Shown: piece by piece, positions 1 through 11,201 of the stretch
Layout of the letters: every line of letters starts with the position of its first letter
Numbering within the stretch: the stretch's first letter is position 1
From: Pseudorhodoferax sp047601025
GTDB taxonomy: Bacteria > Pseudomonadota > Gammaproteobacteria > Burkholderiales > Burkholderiaceae_C
Direction: 5' to 3'
Assembly: GCF_047601025.1 (NCBI RefSeq)
Contig: NZ_JASGJZ010000001.1
Location: 124,001-188,000, forward strand
Length of the DNA stretch: 64,000 nucleotides
Notes under the pieces: generated by a model
Databases searched by the model: none
Told to the model about the DNA's origin: nothing
What the model saw: only the letters and a program-made list of their open reading frames with translations
Position numbers and translations under genes: made by a program

Positions 1-514
1 CCAGCCCGGTCAGCTGCACGATGAAGTTCAGCGACTTGTTGGCGACCAGCGGAAACGGGTGCGCCGGGTCCAGCGCGGTCGGCGCCAGCAGCGGGCGCAC
101 CTCGCGCTCGAAGTACTGGTGCACCCAGCGGCGCTGCTCGGCGTCGCGCTCGCCGTGCGAGACGATCTTGATGCCCTCGCGCTCCAGCGCCGGCTGCAGC
201 ACCTCGTTGAACAGCGCGTACTGGCGCTCGACCAGACCGTGCACCGCATCCGACAGCGCGCGGAACGACTCCGGCGCATAGGCCGCATCGCCGGCGCGCC
301 GGCCGGCCGCATCCAGGTGGGCCGCGGCGCGGACCTCGAAGAACTCGTCCAGGTTGGAGGAGACGATGCACAGGTAGCGCAGCCGCTCCAGCAGCGGCAC
401 GTCGTCGCGCCGCGCCCAATCGAACACCCGCTCGTTGAAGGCCAGGATGCTGTGGTCGCGGTCCAGCAGCGGAACCGCCGCGGCGGCATCGGCGGCAGGC
501 GGGACGAGGGACAT
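1..514 (-). CDS. ppk1: Polyphosphate kinase 1, N-terminal part
   Basis: PPK1 reversibly transfers the gamma phosphate of ATP onto polyphosphate chains; it is a membrane-associated enzyme of phosphate storage and stress response. About 171 residues are in the window; the gene runs off the left edge. The N-terminal domain is recognisable from HSILAFNERVFDWA near residues 21-34, the NLDEFFEVR segment, and HPFPLVANKSLNF near the edge. The ATG at 514 is chosen because the family homology begins directly after a short variable leader; no strong Shine-Dalgarno sequence is seen. It lies downstream of dnaE on the same strand, with a Pho-box-like triple repeat in the gap, which suggests independent induction by phosphate starvation. 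Identification is firm; catalytic histidines lie outside the window. Confidence 0.93.
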   Translation of the reverse strand, partial: MSLVPPAADAAAAVPLLDRDHSILAFNERVFDWARRDDVPLLERLRYLCIVSSNLDEFFEVRAAAHLDAAGRRAGDAAYAPESFRALSDAVHGLVERQYALFNEVLQPALEREGIKIVSHGERDAEQRRWVHQYFEREVRPLLAPTALDPAHPFPLVANKSLNFIVQLTGL

Positions 515-571
515 GGGAAGGTGGCTGCGGAATGCGGGGTGCAAAGCGTCCGGCCAGTGTCGCGCCGGATC

Positions 572-600
572 ATGACGGTTTCATGTCAAACGCATGACAA
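572..600 (-). promoter_or_regulatory. Pho box (PhoB-type operator) for ppk1
   Basis: On the minus strand three 7-bp units, TTGTCAT, TTGACAT and CCGTCAT, are separated by 4 bp each, giving an exact 11-bp period. This is the architecture of PhoB binding sites (CTGTCAT-type repeats with 4-bp spacers). It ends about 58 bp before the ppk1 ATG and starts just after the dnaE stop codon. PPK1 control by PhoB is known in other proteobacteria; binding here is inferred. Confidence 0.68.
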
Positions 601-612
601 CCTGCCGCCACC

Positions 613-4143
<3,531 letters not shown>

Positions 4144-4150
4144 CCGGGCG

Positions 4151-4156
4151 ATTCTA
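4151..4156 (-). promoter_or_regulatory. -10 element candidate for dnaE
   Basis: TAGAAT on the minus strand, 7 nt before the dnaE ATG. One of six close -10-like hexamers in this window that would place the transcription start on the start codon. Confidence 0.4.
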
Positions 4157-4185
4157 GGGATGCGCCCCTGGCCGGCGCCCCCTGC

Positions 4186-4938
4186 TCAGGCCGGGTCGCC
4201 CAGGTTCTCGTGGTGGGCGGCGGCGCCGCGCTTCCAGTAGGCCGCGGCGCGGATCGCGCGGCGGTCGTGGCCCTTGTCCTCGACCAGGATGCGGCGCACG
4301 GCCGCGGCCACGCCGGCCTCGGCACCGCACCAGCAGTAGCCCTCGCCGGCCGGCAGCGCGATGGCGCGCACCGCGTCCAGCAGCGCGGCGTCGTCGTCGG
4401 CCCACTGCAGGTCCAGCGCGGCGGCGCAGGCCAAGGCCGGGCGGTCGGCCGGCGCCACCTGCAGCCGCACGATGGCGCGCGTGCCGGCCGGCAGTTCCTC
4501 CAGCCGGCGCGCCACGGCCGGCAGCGCGGTCTCGTCGCCCACCAGCACGTGCCAGTCGTAGTCCACCGGCACCACGAAGGAACCGCGCGGCCCGGCCACG
4601 GTCAGCGGCTGGCCGGGCGCGGCCTGGCGCGCCCAGTCGGCGGCCGGGCCGTCGCCGTGCAGCGCGAAGTCGATGACCAGCTCGCACGCCTGCGTGTCGT
4701 AGCGGCGCGGCGTGTAGTCGCGTGCGACCGGCTCGCCGGCCGTCGGGAAGAACACCTTCACGTGGTCGTCGAACGAGGCGCTGACGAAGTCGGCCAGCGC
4801 CTCGCCGCCGAACACGATGCGGCGCATGCCGGGGCTCACCGCCTCCACGCGCCGGACCGTGAGCGCGCGGCGCCGGATCTCGTGGCGCACGCGCTGCACC
4901 TGCCGGCCGGCGGCCGCCGCGGAAGATTCATGGGACAT
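4186..4938 (-). CDS. Siderophore-interacting protein (FAD ferric reductase)
   Basis: A 250-residue cytoplasmic flavoprotein of the SIP/ViuB/YqjH family, which reduces iron from ferric siderophores with NAD(P)H. The FAD-binding half carries VARDYTPRRYD (the conserved R-x-Y-T-x-R flavin motif) and the NAD(P)H half carries VLVGDETALPAVARRLEELP followed by the family's C-terminal YWKRGAAAHHE. The ATG at 4938 (MSHES) is preferred to the ATGs at 4971-4974, because those would place start codons inside the operator region and a weak GGTG precedes 4938. It is divergent from a MarR-family gene whose start lies 35 bp away, with two copies of a 13-bp operator-like sequence between and across the starts, so iron- or ligand-responsive repression by that regulator is likely. 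In E. coli yqjH and the regulator yqjI show the same arrangement, although YqjI is PadR-type. Confidence 0.88.
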   Translation of the reverse strand: MSHESSAAAAGRQVQRVRHEIRRRALTVRRVEAVSPGMRRIVFGGEALADFVSASFDDHVKVFFPTAGEPVARDYTPRRYDTQACELVIDFALHGDGPAADWARQAAPGQPLTVAGPRGSFVVPVDYDWHVLVGDETALPAVARRLEELPAGTRAIVRLQVAPADRPALACAAALDLQWADDDAALLDAVRAIALPAGEGYCWCGAEAGVAAAVRRILVEDKGHDRRAIRAAAYWKRGAAAHHENLGDPA

Positions 4939-4954
4939 GGGATTCACCAGTTGG

Positions 4955-4998
4955 TTGATAATGTCATCCATCATGCGTGAAGCAGTTGATAAAGTCAA
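4955..4998. promoter_or_regulatory. Paired operator for divergent SIP / MarR genes
   Basis: Two near-identical 13-mers, TTGATAATGTCAT (4955-4967) and TTGATAAAGTCAA (4986-4998), are 31 bp apart, about three helical turns. The second is flanked as GTTGA-TAAAG-TCAAC, a perfect dyad. They overlap both divergent start regions and fit a dimeric MarR-type repressor. The second copy lies inside the first codons of the regulator as annotated, so the regulator may start further downstream. Confidence 0.55.
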
Positions 4999-5506
4999 CC
5001 ATCGACCGGGGCAAGACCCTGCGGACGACGAGGTTCTGGAGCTGGTGCACCAGGTCATGCACCGCTTCCGTGCCCGCCTGTTCCAGGCGCTGCGCCAGGG
5101 CCCCGGCGCGCTGACGCACATGGAAAGCAAGGTGCTGGGCTTCTTCGCCCGCCGGCCCGGCGCGACGCAGAGCGACCTGATCCAGCACACCGGCCGCGAC
5201 AAGGCGCAGCTGGCGCGGCTGGTCAAGGGACTGCGCGAGGCCGGCCTGCTGGACGGCGAGCCCGACGCCCAGGACCGCCGCAGCCTGCGCCTGCGGCCGA
5301 CCGAGCGCGGCCTGGCGCTGCAGCGCGCGCTGCACGAACAGGCACGGCGGCTGCAGGCCGAGGCCGTCGCCGGGCTGTCCGGCGAGGAGCAGGCGCAGCT
5401 GCTGGCGCTGTTGGGCCGGGTGCGCGAGAACCTCGACGCCGGCGAGCCGTTCAGTCCCGCAGCACGTGCAGCACCTCGGAGTGGAACTCGCGGCGGAACA
5501 GGATGA
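4973..5506 (+). CDS. MarR family transcriptional regulator
   Basis: A 177-residue winged-helix regulator. The core reads LVHQVMHRFRARLFQAL, then HMESKVLGFFARRPGATQSD with the recognition helix GRDKAQLARLVKGLREAGLL and the wing DAQDRRSLRLRPTERG, the standard MarR layout. The ATG at 4973 lacks a Shine-Dalgarno sequence and overlaps an operator copy; a GTG near 5044 preceded by GGAG is an alternative that would remove the first 24 residues without touching the fold. It is divergent from the siderophore-interacting protein gene and probably represses it and itself. The last 56 bp overlap the convergent DUF599 gene, and the C-terminal tail SPAARAAPRSGTRGGTG is low-complexity, typical of a tail gained by read-through. 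Confidence 0.82.
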   Translation: MREAVDKVNHRPGQDPADDEVLELVHQVMHRFRARLFQALRQGPGALTHMESKVLGFFARRPGATQSDLIQHTGRDKAQLARLVKGLREAGLLDGEPDAQDRRSLRLRPTERGLALQRALHEQARRLQAEAVAGLSGEEQAQLLALLGRVRENLDAGEPFSPAARAAPRSGTRGGTG

Positions 5507-6140
5507 AGATCACCGCCGCCGCGGCCAGCGCGAACGCCATGGTCGAGAACACCCAGGCCGTCGCGGCGAACGACATGTAGTAGGCGCGCAACCCGTCGTT
5601 GAAGGTCTCCGCCGCCATGCCCAGCATCTTGCCGGCGCGGTCGGCGAAATGCTTGCGGTCGTACTTGCCGGAGGCGAAGTCCTCCGGGTCCGGCATCGAG
5701 CCGATCACCAGCGCGGCGAAGGTGTACTGCCGCATCGACCAGGTGAAGCGGAAGAAGGCATAGATGAAGATGCCGGTCAGCAGCAGCACCTTCAGGTCGA
5801 ACACCTGGGCCGAGGTGCGCACCGCGAACGGGATCTCGCCCATCACGTCGGCCACCTTGTCGGTGGCGCCCAGCAGCGCCAGCAGGCCGCCGATGATCAG
5901 GATCGTCGTCGACGCGAAGAACGAGGGGCTGCTCGCCAGGCCCTGGGTGATGATGCCGTCCAGCATGCGCGGGTTGCGCGCCGTGGCCTGCACCATCCAG
6001 TAGCGCCGATAGCGGTTGGTGGTCTGCAGCAGCGTGGCGCGCTGGCTGTCGCGCGAATAGGCCGCGTAGCCCAGCCACAGCCCGAAGAACCAGACCAGCG
6101 CCAGCCAGTCGTACCAGGGCAGGAACGAGAGTGCCTTCAT
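5451..6140 (-). CDS. DUF599 family inner-membrane protein
   Basis: A 229-residue membrane protein of unknown function. Hydrophobic segments are seen at the N-terminus (WYDWLALVWFFGLWLGYAAY), then TTILIIGGLLALLG, VLLLTGIFIYAFFRF and WVFSTMAFALAAAAVIFILF near the C-terminus, four in all, with the family signature TNRYRRYWMVQATARNPRMLDG in the first loop. The ATG at 6140 gives the family-like start MKALSFLPWYDWLALVWF. It is divergent from trhO, the two starts being only 28 bp apart, and it ends convergently inside the MarR gene. No role is claimed. Confidence 0.85.
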   Translation of the reverse strand: MKALSFLPWYDWLALVWFFGLWLGYAAYSRDSQRATLLQTTNRYRRYWMVQATARNPRMLDGIITQGLASSPSFFASTTILIIGGLLALLGATDKVADVMGEIPFAVRTSAQVFDLKVLLLTGIFIYAFFRFTWSMRQYTFAALVIGSMPDPEDFASGKYDRKHFADRAGKMLGMAAETFNDGLRAYYMSFAATAWVFSTMAFALAAAAVIFILFRREFHSEVLHVLRD

Positions 6141-6156
6141 GGCCGCGCATGGTACG

Positions 6157-6162
6157 GATAAT
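6157..6162 (+). promoter_or_regulatory. -10 element candidate for trhO
   Basis: GATAAT followed 6 nt later by the GTG at 6169. This spacing would put the transcription start on the GTG and supports that start over the in-frame ATG at 6139. Confidence 0.42.
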
Positions 6163-6168
6163 CGCGCC

Positions 6169-6918
6169 GTGAACGCCGTCCTGAACATCTCCGCCTACAA
6201 GTTCGTGCCCCTGGCCGACGCGCCCGCGCTGCGCGAGCGCCTGCTGGAGCGCGCCACCGCCCTGGACCTGAAAGGCACCGTGCTGCTGGCCGGCGAAGGC
6301 ATCAACCTGTTCGTCGCGGGCGCCGAGGCGGCCGTGCGCGACTTCGTCGCCACGCTGCGCGCCGACCCGCGCCTGGCCGACCTGGCGCCCAAGGAAAGCT
6401 GGTCGGCCACGCAGCCGTTCCGACGGATGCTGGTCAAGGTCAAGCGCGAGATCATCCGCATGGACCAGCCGCAGATCCGGCCCGACTTCAGCCACGACGG
6501 CGGCCGTGCGCCGGCCGTCCCGGCCGCCACCGTGCGCCGCTGGCTGGACGCCGGCCGCGACGACGACGGCCGCCCGGTGGTCACGCTGGACACGCGCAAC
6601 GCCTTCGAGGTGGACTGCGGCGCCTTCGACGGCGCGATCGACTGGCGGCTCGGCAAGTTCAGCGACTTCCCGGCCGCGCTCGCCGCGCACCGCGCCGAGC
6701 TGGAAGGCAAGACCGTCGTCAGCTACTGCACCGGCGGCATCCGCTGCGAGAAGGCCGCGCTGCTGATGCGCGCCGCCGGCCTCGCGCACGTCTACCAGCT
6801 CGAGGGCGGCATCCTCAAGTACTTCGAGGAAACCGGCGGCGCGCACTTCCACGGCGACTGCTTCGTGTTCGACGAGCGCGAGGCGCTGGCCAGCGACCTG
6901 AACGCGCGCCGCGGCTGA
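6169..6918 (+). CDS. trhO: tRNA uridine(34) hydroxylase, rhodanese-like
   Basis: TrhO (YceA, UPF0176 family) makes the 5-hydroxyuridine at the wobble position of tRNAs in an oxygen-dependent reaction. The 249-residue product starts VNAVLNISAYKF, the conserved family opening, has an N-terminal acylphosphatase-like region with LLAGEGINLFVAG, and a rhodanese domain with DTRNAFEVDCGAF and the catalytic loop SYCTGGIRCEKAALL. The GTG at 6169 is chosen because family homology begins there and a GATAAT hexamer lies 6 nt upstream; an ATG at 6139 would add ten residues and overlap the divergent DUF599 start. The gene stands alone, followed by a hairpin. Confidence 0.9.
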   Translation: MNAVLNISAYKFVPLADAPALRERLLERATALDLKGTVLLAGEGINLFVAGAEAAVRDFVATLRADPRLADLAPKESWSATQPFRRMLVKVKREIIRMDQPQIRPDFSHDGGRAPAVPAATVRRWLDAGRDDDGRPVVTLDTRNAFEVDCGAFDGAIDWRLGKFSDFPAALAAHRAELEGKTVVSYCTGGIRCEKAALLMRAAGLAHVYQLEGGILKYFEETGGAHFHGDCFVFDEREALASDLNARRG

Positions 6919-6932
6919 ACGGCCAGGAGGCG

Positions 6933-6956
6933 CCTGCCTGCGCCCACCCAGGCAGG
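6933..6956 (+). terminator. Hairpin after trhO
   Basis: CCTGCCTG (6933-6940) and CAGGCAGG (6949-6956) form a perfect 8-bp stem with an 8-nt loop, 15 bp after the trhO stop. No U-run follows, so it is either a weak terminator or an mRNA-stabilising stem. Confidence 0.45.
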
Positions 6957-7192
6957 TGGCCGTGCCCGGCCGCTCCGTGCCGGCACGGCACCGGCGGCGC
7001 CCTCGGCAGCCATCAACCTGAAAACAGCAGTTGACTGGCCGGAACGCAGGCAAGTGCTTGCCGCTCCTTGGCATGGATCGACTGTGCGACTGACCCATTC
7101 GGAACTGCTCCGCAGTTGCCGAAAACGGCCGCAACCGCTTGCCAATACCTGTTTTCTTTGTTCCCGACATCACCCAACTGCCGTTTCCAGGG
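6957..7192. other. Non-coding stretch, lower GC
   Basis: No gene with recognisable homology is seen. The stretch is noticeably less GC-rich than its flanks and separates the trhO hairpin from the dispersed repeat that follows. Open frames on both strands look like chance. Confidence 0.5.
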
Positions 7193-7411
7193 TGAATGGA
7201 TCGATCGCGCCGACGACGGGGGGCACCGGGCCCCAGGCGCACGGCAGGCGCCGCCCTGGCTGGTGCCAAGGCCAGGACGGCAACGCCCACGTGCGGCCCG
7301 GCATGCCTCGGCCCGACCCAAGGGCGAGGCCCCGGGCACGGCGATGGCGAACCGGGTGAACACGCATCGGAACTGCGTGGGCGCGAGGGACGCGTCCACA
7401 CCGGCTTCTCA
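7193..7411 (-). repeat. Dispersed 3'-flank repeat, copy 1
   Basis: About 215 bp, homologous along its full length to 48499-48710 and 55478-55702. Read on the minus strand it begins at the stop codon of the pirin gene and ends near GGATCGATC. Shared blocks include GACGGGG, CAACGCCC and GGGCGAGG (plus strand). A hairpin with arms GCCTTGGC and GCCAGGGC (one G-U pair) is conserved in all copies. The small ORF of the other copies starts here too (minus-strand ATG at 7367, MRVHPVRHRRARGLA) but is frameshifted afterwards. Confidence 0.72.
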
Positions 7412-8287
7412 GCCGGCGAAGCGGCGCTCCGGCAGCGGCAGGGCCCCGGTCTCGCCCGGCACCGGCGCGAAGCGGCCGGCCTCCCAGTCGGCGGCGGCCT
7501 GCACGATCAGCTCCTTGCGGCTGGCCACGAAGTTCCACCACATGTGGCGGTGGCCCAGGGGCGCGCCGCCGATCACGGCCAGCCGCGCCGGCCGGCCGCT
7601 GCGCACGGTGACCGCGCGGCCGGAGGGCAGCACCGCCATCTGCCGCGCGGCCACGCGCTCGCCGTCGATGTCCAGGTCGGCATCGACCGCGTAGACCGCC
7701 TGCTCGTCGGCCAGCGGCGGCAGCACGAAGGCCGCGCCGGCAGACAGCGCGATGTCCAGGTACAGCGTCTCGGAAACGGTCGCGACCGGCGAGGTGCAGC
7801 CGAAGGCCCGGCCGACCAGCACGCGCACCGGCGCGCCGTCGATGTCGCACTGCGGGATCTGCTCGGCCGGCGTGTGCTGGAAGCTCGGCGCATCCTGCTC
7901 GTGCGCCAGCGGCAGCGCGGCCCACAGCTGCAGGCCGTGGTTGACGTAGGTCTGCCGTGCCAGCCGCGCGGGCCGGCGCTCGGAATGGACGATGCCGCGG
8001 CCGGCCGTCATCCAGTTGACGGCGCCGGGGCGGATTTCCTGCCCGTAGCCCAGGCTGTCGCGGTGGACGATCGCGCCCTCGAACAGGTAGGTCACCGTGG
8101 CCAGGCCGATGTGCGGGTGCGGCCGCACGTCGTGGTCGTCCTCGGGCCGCTGCTCGGCCGGCCCGAAATGGTCGAAGAACAGGAACGGGCCGACGCCCTG
8201 GCGCGGCGCCGAGGGCAGCAGCCGGCGCACGACGAAGCCGCCGCCGAGATCCTTCTCGTGCCCGTTCAACAACAGCTCGATGGCCAT
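7409..8287 (-). CDS. Pirin family protein (bicupin)
   Basis: A 292-residue cytoplasmic bicupin. The N-terminal cupin shows the pirin metal-site pattern RPHPHIGLATVTYLFEG with HRDS and a later HSE in GRGIVHSERRP; the C-terminal half carries LGHRHMWWNFVASRKE, the conserved pirin ending. Pirins bind Fe(II) and some have quercetinase activity or act as redox sensors; which applies here cannot be told. The ATG at 8287 gives the family-like start MAIELLLNGHEKDLGGGF. It is followed on the same strand by a dispersed repeat that begins at its stop codon. A second pirin gene lies 58 bp upstream in the same orientation; the pair could be co-transcribed. Confidence 0.88.
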   Translation of the reverse strand: MAIELLLNGHEKDLGGGFVVRRLLPSAPRQGVGPFLFFDHFGPAEQRPEDDHDVRPHPHIGLATVTYLFEGAIVHRDSLGYGQEIRPGAVNWMTAGRGIVHSERRPARLARQTYVNHGLQLWAALPLAHEQDAPSFQHTPAEQIPQCDIDGAPVRVLVGRAFGCTSPVATVSETLYLDIALSAGAAFVLPPLADEQAVYAVDADLDIDGERVAARQMAVLPSGRAVTVRSGRPARLAVIGGAPLGHRHMWWNFVASRKELIVQAAADWEAGRFAPVPGETGALPLPERRFAG

Positions 8288-8345
8288 GCGCGCTCCCTGG
8301 GTCGTGGACCGGGCCAGTGTATGCAGTCGGTGCGCCCGGCGGACG

Positions 8346-9047
8346 TCAGGCCGCGAGATCGAACACCAGCACTTCGGCGTCCCGGCCCGCGTCCAGCCGG
8401 ATCTCCGGTTCGCCGGCCAGCAGCGCGGCATCGCCGCCGGCCAGGCGCTGGCCGTTGACGCTCAGCGCGCCGCGCACCAGGTGCACGTAGGCCTTGCGCG
8501 CCGGGTCCAGCGCCAGCCGGGCCTGCTCGTCGCCGTCGAACAGGCCTGCGTACAGCGCCGCGTCGGCATGCATGGTCACCGAGCCGTCGGCGCCGTCGCG
8601 CGAGGCGACCAGCCGCAGCCGGCCGCGCTTGTCCTCGGGCGCGAAGCGCTTTTGCTCGTAGCTCGGCGGCACGCCGCGCCGGTCCGGCGCGATCCAGATC
8701 TGCAGCAGGTGCGTGGCCTGGTCCGGCGCATGGTTGAACTCGCTGTGCAGCACGCCGCTGCCGGCGCTCATGCGCTGCACGTCGCCGGGCGGAATGGCCT
8801 TGACGTTGCCCAGCGTGTCCTGGTGCGCCAGCTCGCCGGACAGCACGTAGCTGATGATCTCCATGTCGCGGTGGCCGTGCGAGCCGAAGCCGGTGCCGGG
8901 GGCGATGCGGTCCTCGTTGATGACGCGCAGGTTGCCCCAGCCCATGTGCGCGGGATCGTGGTAGCCGGCGAACGAGAAGCTGTGGAAGGACGTGAGCCAG
9001 CCGTGGTCGGCGTAGCCGCGGTCGGCAGACTTGCGCAGGGTCAGCAT
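8346..9047 (-). CDS. Pirin family protein, YhaK-like
   Basis: A 233-residue bicupin of the short pirin group typified by E. coli YhaK. The start MLTLRKSADRGYADHGWLTSFHSFSFAGY is characteristic, and the metal-binding region reads GFGSHGHRDMEIISYVLSG with HSEFNHA further on. AAGGAG sits 8 nt before the ATG at 9047. It is divergent from a LysR gene; E. coli yhaJ (LysR) and yhaK (pirin) are neighbours in the same way, so this regulator probably controls this gene. YhaK is reported to respond to nitrosative and oxidative signals. Quercetinase activity is possible but unproven. Confidence 0.86.
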   Translation of the reverse strand: MLTLRKSADRGYADHGWLTSFHSFSFAGYHDPAHMGWGNLRVINEDRIAPGTGFGSHGHRDMEIISYVLSGELAHQDTLGNVKAIPPGDVQRMSAGSGVLHSEFNHAPDQATHLLQIWIAPDRRGVPPSYEQKRFAPEDKRGRLRLVASRDGADGSVTMHADAALYAGLFDGDEQARLALDPARKAYVHLVRGALSVNGQRLAGGDAALLAGEPEIRLDAGRDAEVLVFDLAA

Positions 9048-9072
9048 GGGGGACTCCTTTCGATGCCAGCAC

Positions 9073-9102
9073 TTTAGGCCGCCGCCATGCAAAGACAATG
9101 CA
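9073..9102 (-). promoter_or_regulatory. Promoter and LysR-type site of the YhaK-like gene
   Basis: Minus strand: TTGTCT and TAAAGT are 16 bp apart, a fair sigma-70 promoter for the pirin gene. The -35 region is covered by ATGCAAAGACAATGCA (9087-9102 on the plus strand), which has ATGCA/TGCA ends in the T-N11-A style of LysR sites. Inferred only. Confidence 0.35.
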
Positions 9103-9140
9103 CGCCTGTTGCCGCCATCGTTCAAACGCGCTGAATCCGC

Positions 9141-10094
9141 ATGCCCCCCGCCACCCCCAGCCCCCGTGACGTGCTGACGCCCGACGCGCTGGCCATGCTG
9201 GCCGCGATCGCCGATACCGGCAGCTTCGCCGCCGCGGCGCGCACGCTCGGCCTGGTGCCCAGCGCGCTGACCTACCGCGTGCGCCAGATCGAGGACGCGC
9301 TGGACGTGCTGCTGTTCGACCGCAGCGCGCGCCAGGCCCGGCTGACCGAGGCCGGCGCCGAGCTGATGCGCGAGGGCCGCCGCCTGCTGCACGAGATCGA
9401 CGCCGTGGCCAACCGGGTGCGCCGCGTGGCCACCGGCTGGGAGCCGCAGCTGACGCTGGCGGTGGACAGCGTGATCTCGCGCAGCACGATGCTGGACCTG
9501 TGCGAGGCCTTCTACGCGATCGCGCCGCCGACGCGCCTCAAGCTGCGCGAGGAGGTGCTGTCGGGCACGCTGGAGGCGCTGCTGACCGGCGAGGCCGACC
9601 TGGCCATCGGCGTGGCCGTGCAGGGCGGCACCGCGCGCGACCTGCAGATCCAGCCGCTGGGCCGCCTGCGCTTCGTCTACGCGATGGCGCCGCGCCATCC
9701 GCTGGCCGGGGCGCCGGAGCCGCTGGCCGACGCGCTGATCCAGCAGCACCGCGCCGTGGCCGTGGCCGACACGGCGCGGCGCGCCAACCTCACGCTGGGC
9801 CTGCTGGGCGGGCAGGACGTGCTGACCGTGCCCACCATGCACGCCAAGCTACAGGCCCAGCTGCGCGGCCTGGGCTGCGGCTTCCTGCCCGAGAACCTGG
9901 CGCGGCCATACCTGCAGGCGGGCCAGCTGGTGGCGCGGCGCGTGCAGCGGCCCGAGCGCGTGGTCGAGGTCGGCTACGCCTGGCATGCACCCTCCGGCGG
10001 CCTGGGCCTGGGCCGCGCGCTGCAGTGGTGGCTGCAGCAGCTGCAGAGCCCGGCCACGCGCGCGGCGCTGCTGAACGCGCCCCACGGCGTGTAG
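9141..10094 (+). CDS. LysR family transcriptional regulator
   Basis: A 317-residue LysR regulator. The N-terminal helix-turn-helix is clear (LAMLAAIADTGSFAAAARTLGLVPSALTYRVRQIEDAL, with LFDRSARQARLTEAG). The effector domain follows from about residue 100. The sequence pattern resembles the YhaJ/AllS side of the family rather than antibiotic or amino-acid biosynthesis regulators. It is divergent from the YhaK-like pirin gene with a 93-bp gap that contains a promoter and a T-N11-A site, so autoregulation and control of the pirin are likely. The inducer is unknown. Confidence 0.88.
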   Translation: MPPATPSPRDVLTPDALAMLAAIADTGSFAAAARTLGLVPSALTYRVRQIEDALDVLLFDRSARQARLTEAGAELMREGRRLLHEIDAVANRVRRVATGWEPQLTLAVDSVISRSTMLDLCEAFYAIAPPTRLKLREEVLSGTLEALLTGEADLAIGVAVQGGTARDLQIQPLGRLRFVYAMAPRHPLAGAPEPLADALIQQHRAVAVADTARRANLTLGLLGGQDVLTVPTMHAKLQAQLRGLGCGFLPENLARPYLQAGQLVARRVQRPERVVEVGYAWHAPSGGLGLGRALQWWLQQLQSPATRAALLNAPHGV

Positions 10095-10097
10095 AGT
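10092..10097 (+). promoter_or_regulatory. -10 element candidate for the renalase-like gene
   Basis: TAGAGT, 6 nt before the ATG at 10104, directly after the LysR stop codon; fits the short-leader pattern seen at five other genes here. Confidence 0.33.
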
Positions 10098-10103
10098 CGG
10101 CGC

Positions 10104-11201
10104 ATGACCAAGAAGCCCCAGCGCACCGGAACGGCCTCCTCGACACGCGCCGCGCCCCGGCACATCGCCATCGTCGGCGCCGGCATGGCGGGCATCGCCT
10201 GCGCGCGCACGCTGGTCCAGGCCGGCCACCGCGTGCGGCTGTTCGAGCGCAACGCGCTGGCCGGCGGGCGCATGGCCACGGCCGACAGCGCGTTCGGCGG
10301 CTTCGACCACGGCGCCCAGTACTTCACCGTGCGCGACCCGCGCTTCCAGCGGGCGCTGGAGCAGGCCGCGCCGCGCCTGTGCAAGCGCTGGAGCGCCAAC
10401 ACCGTGCACGTGCTGGACCCGCATGGCCGCGTGGCCGCCGCCGCGCTGTCGACCGGCGAGCCGCACTGGGTGCCGGTGCCGGGCATGCAGGCGCTGCCGC
10501 AGCACTGGGCCGCCCCGCTGCAGGCCGCGCAGGCCATCGAGTTCGGCACCCAGGTGACGGCCATCGCCCCCGACCGGCTGCAGGCCCGGCAGTGGCAGCT
10601 GTCCACCGAGGGCATGGCCGGCGCGCCCGACGCGCAGCGCGTGTTCGGCGGCTTCGACGACGTGGTGCTGGCGGTGCCCGCCGCGCAGGCGCTGCAGCTG
10701 CTGCGCGCCAGCAGCCTGGCGCCGGCGCTGCAGCAGCGGCTGCAGGCGGTGCAGGCCGGCCCCTGCTGGACGCTGCTGCTGGCCTTTCCGCAGGCGCAGC
10801 AGGCCGGCCTGCCGCACCTGGGCCCGCAGTGGAACGCCGCGCGCAGCACGCACCACCGCATCGCCTGGCTGGCGCGCGAGAGCTCCAAGCCCGGGCGCGG
10901 CCCGATCGAGCGCTGGACCGTCCAGGCCTCCACCGCCTGGTCGGCCGAGCACCTGCAGGACGATGCGCCGCGCGTGCAGGCCAAGCTGCGCCGCGCCTTC
11001 GAAGAAGTCACCGGCATCCGCGCCGAGCCGGCCTTCGCCGCGGCCCACCTGTGGCACCAGGCGCAGACGCTGGCGCCGCTGGGCGACAGCCACGTCCGCG
11101 ACGCGGCGCTGCGCATCGGCCTGGCCGGCGACTGGTGCCTGGGCCAGCGCGTGGAGGACGCCTTCCTGTCCGGGCTGGAGCTGGCACTCGCGATGGCATG
11201 A
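10104..11201 (+). CDS. Renalase-like FAD-dependent oxidoreductase
   Basis: A 365-residue soluble flavoprotein of the NAD(P)/FAD amine-oxidase-like superfamily. The Rossmann dinucleotide motif HIAIVGAGMAGIACARTL lies at residues 21-38, followed by LFERNALAGGRMAT and DHGAQYFTVRD, which are typical of the bacterial renalase group. A C-terminal FAD-contact segment reads LAGDWCLGQRVEDAFLSGLELA. Bacterial renalases oxidise abnormal dihydro-NAD(P) isomers; that substrate is an inference. The first 20 residues are a charged leader and the true start could be internal, but a TAGAGT hexamer 6 nt upstream supports the ATG. It overlaps gluQ by 4 bp (ATGA), implying translational coupling. Confidence 0.82.
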   Translation: MTKKPQRTGTASSTRAAPRHIAIVGAGMAGIACARTLVQAGHRVRLFERNALAGGRMATADSAFGGFDHGAQYFTVRDPRFQRALEQAAPRLCKRWSANTVHVLDPHGRVAAAALSTGEPHWVPVPGMQALPQHWAAPLQAAQAIEFGTQVTAIAPDRLQARQWQLSTEGMAGAPDAQRVFGGFDDVVLAVPAAQALQLLRASSLAPALQQRLQAVQAGPCWTLLLAFPQAQQAGLPHLGPQWNAARSTHHRIAWLARESSKPGRGPIERWTVQASTAWSAEHLQDDAPRVQAKLRRAFEEVTGIRAEPAFAAAHLWHQAQTLAPLGDSHVRDAALRIGLAGDWCLGQRVEDAFLSGLELALAMA

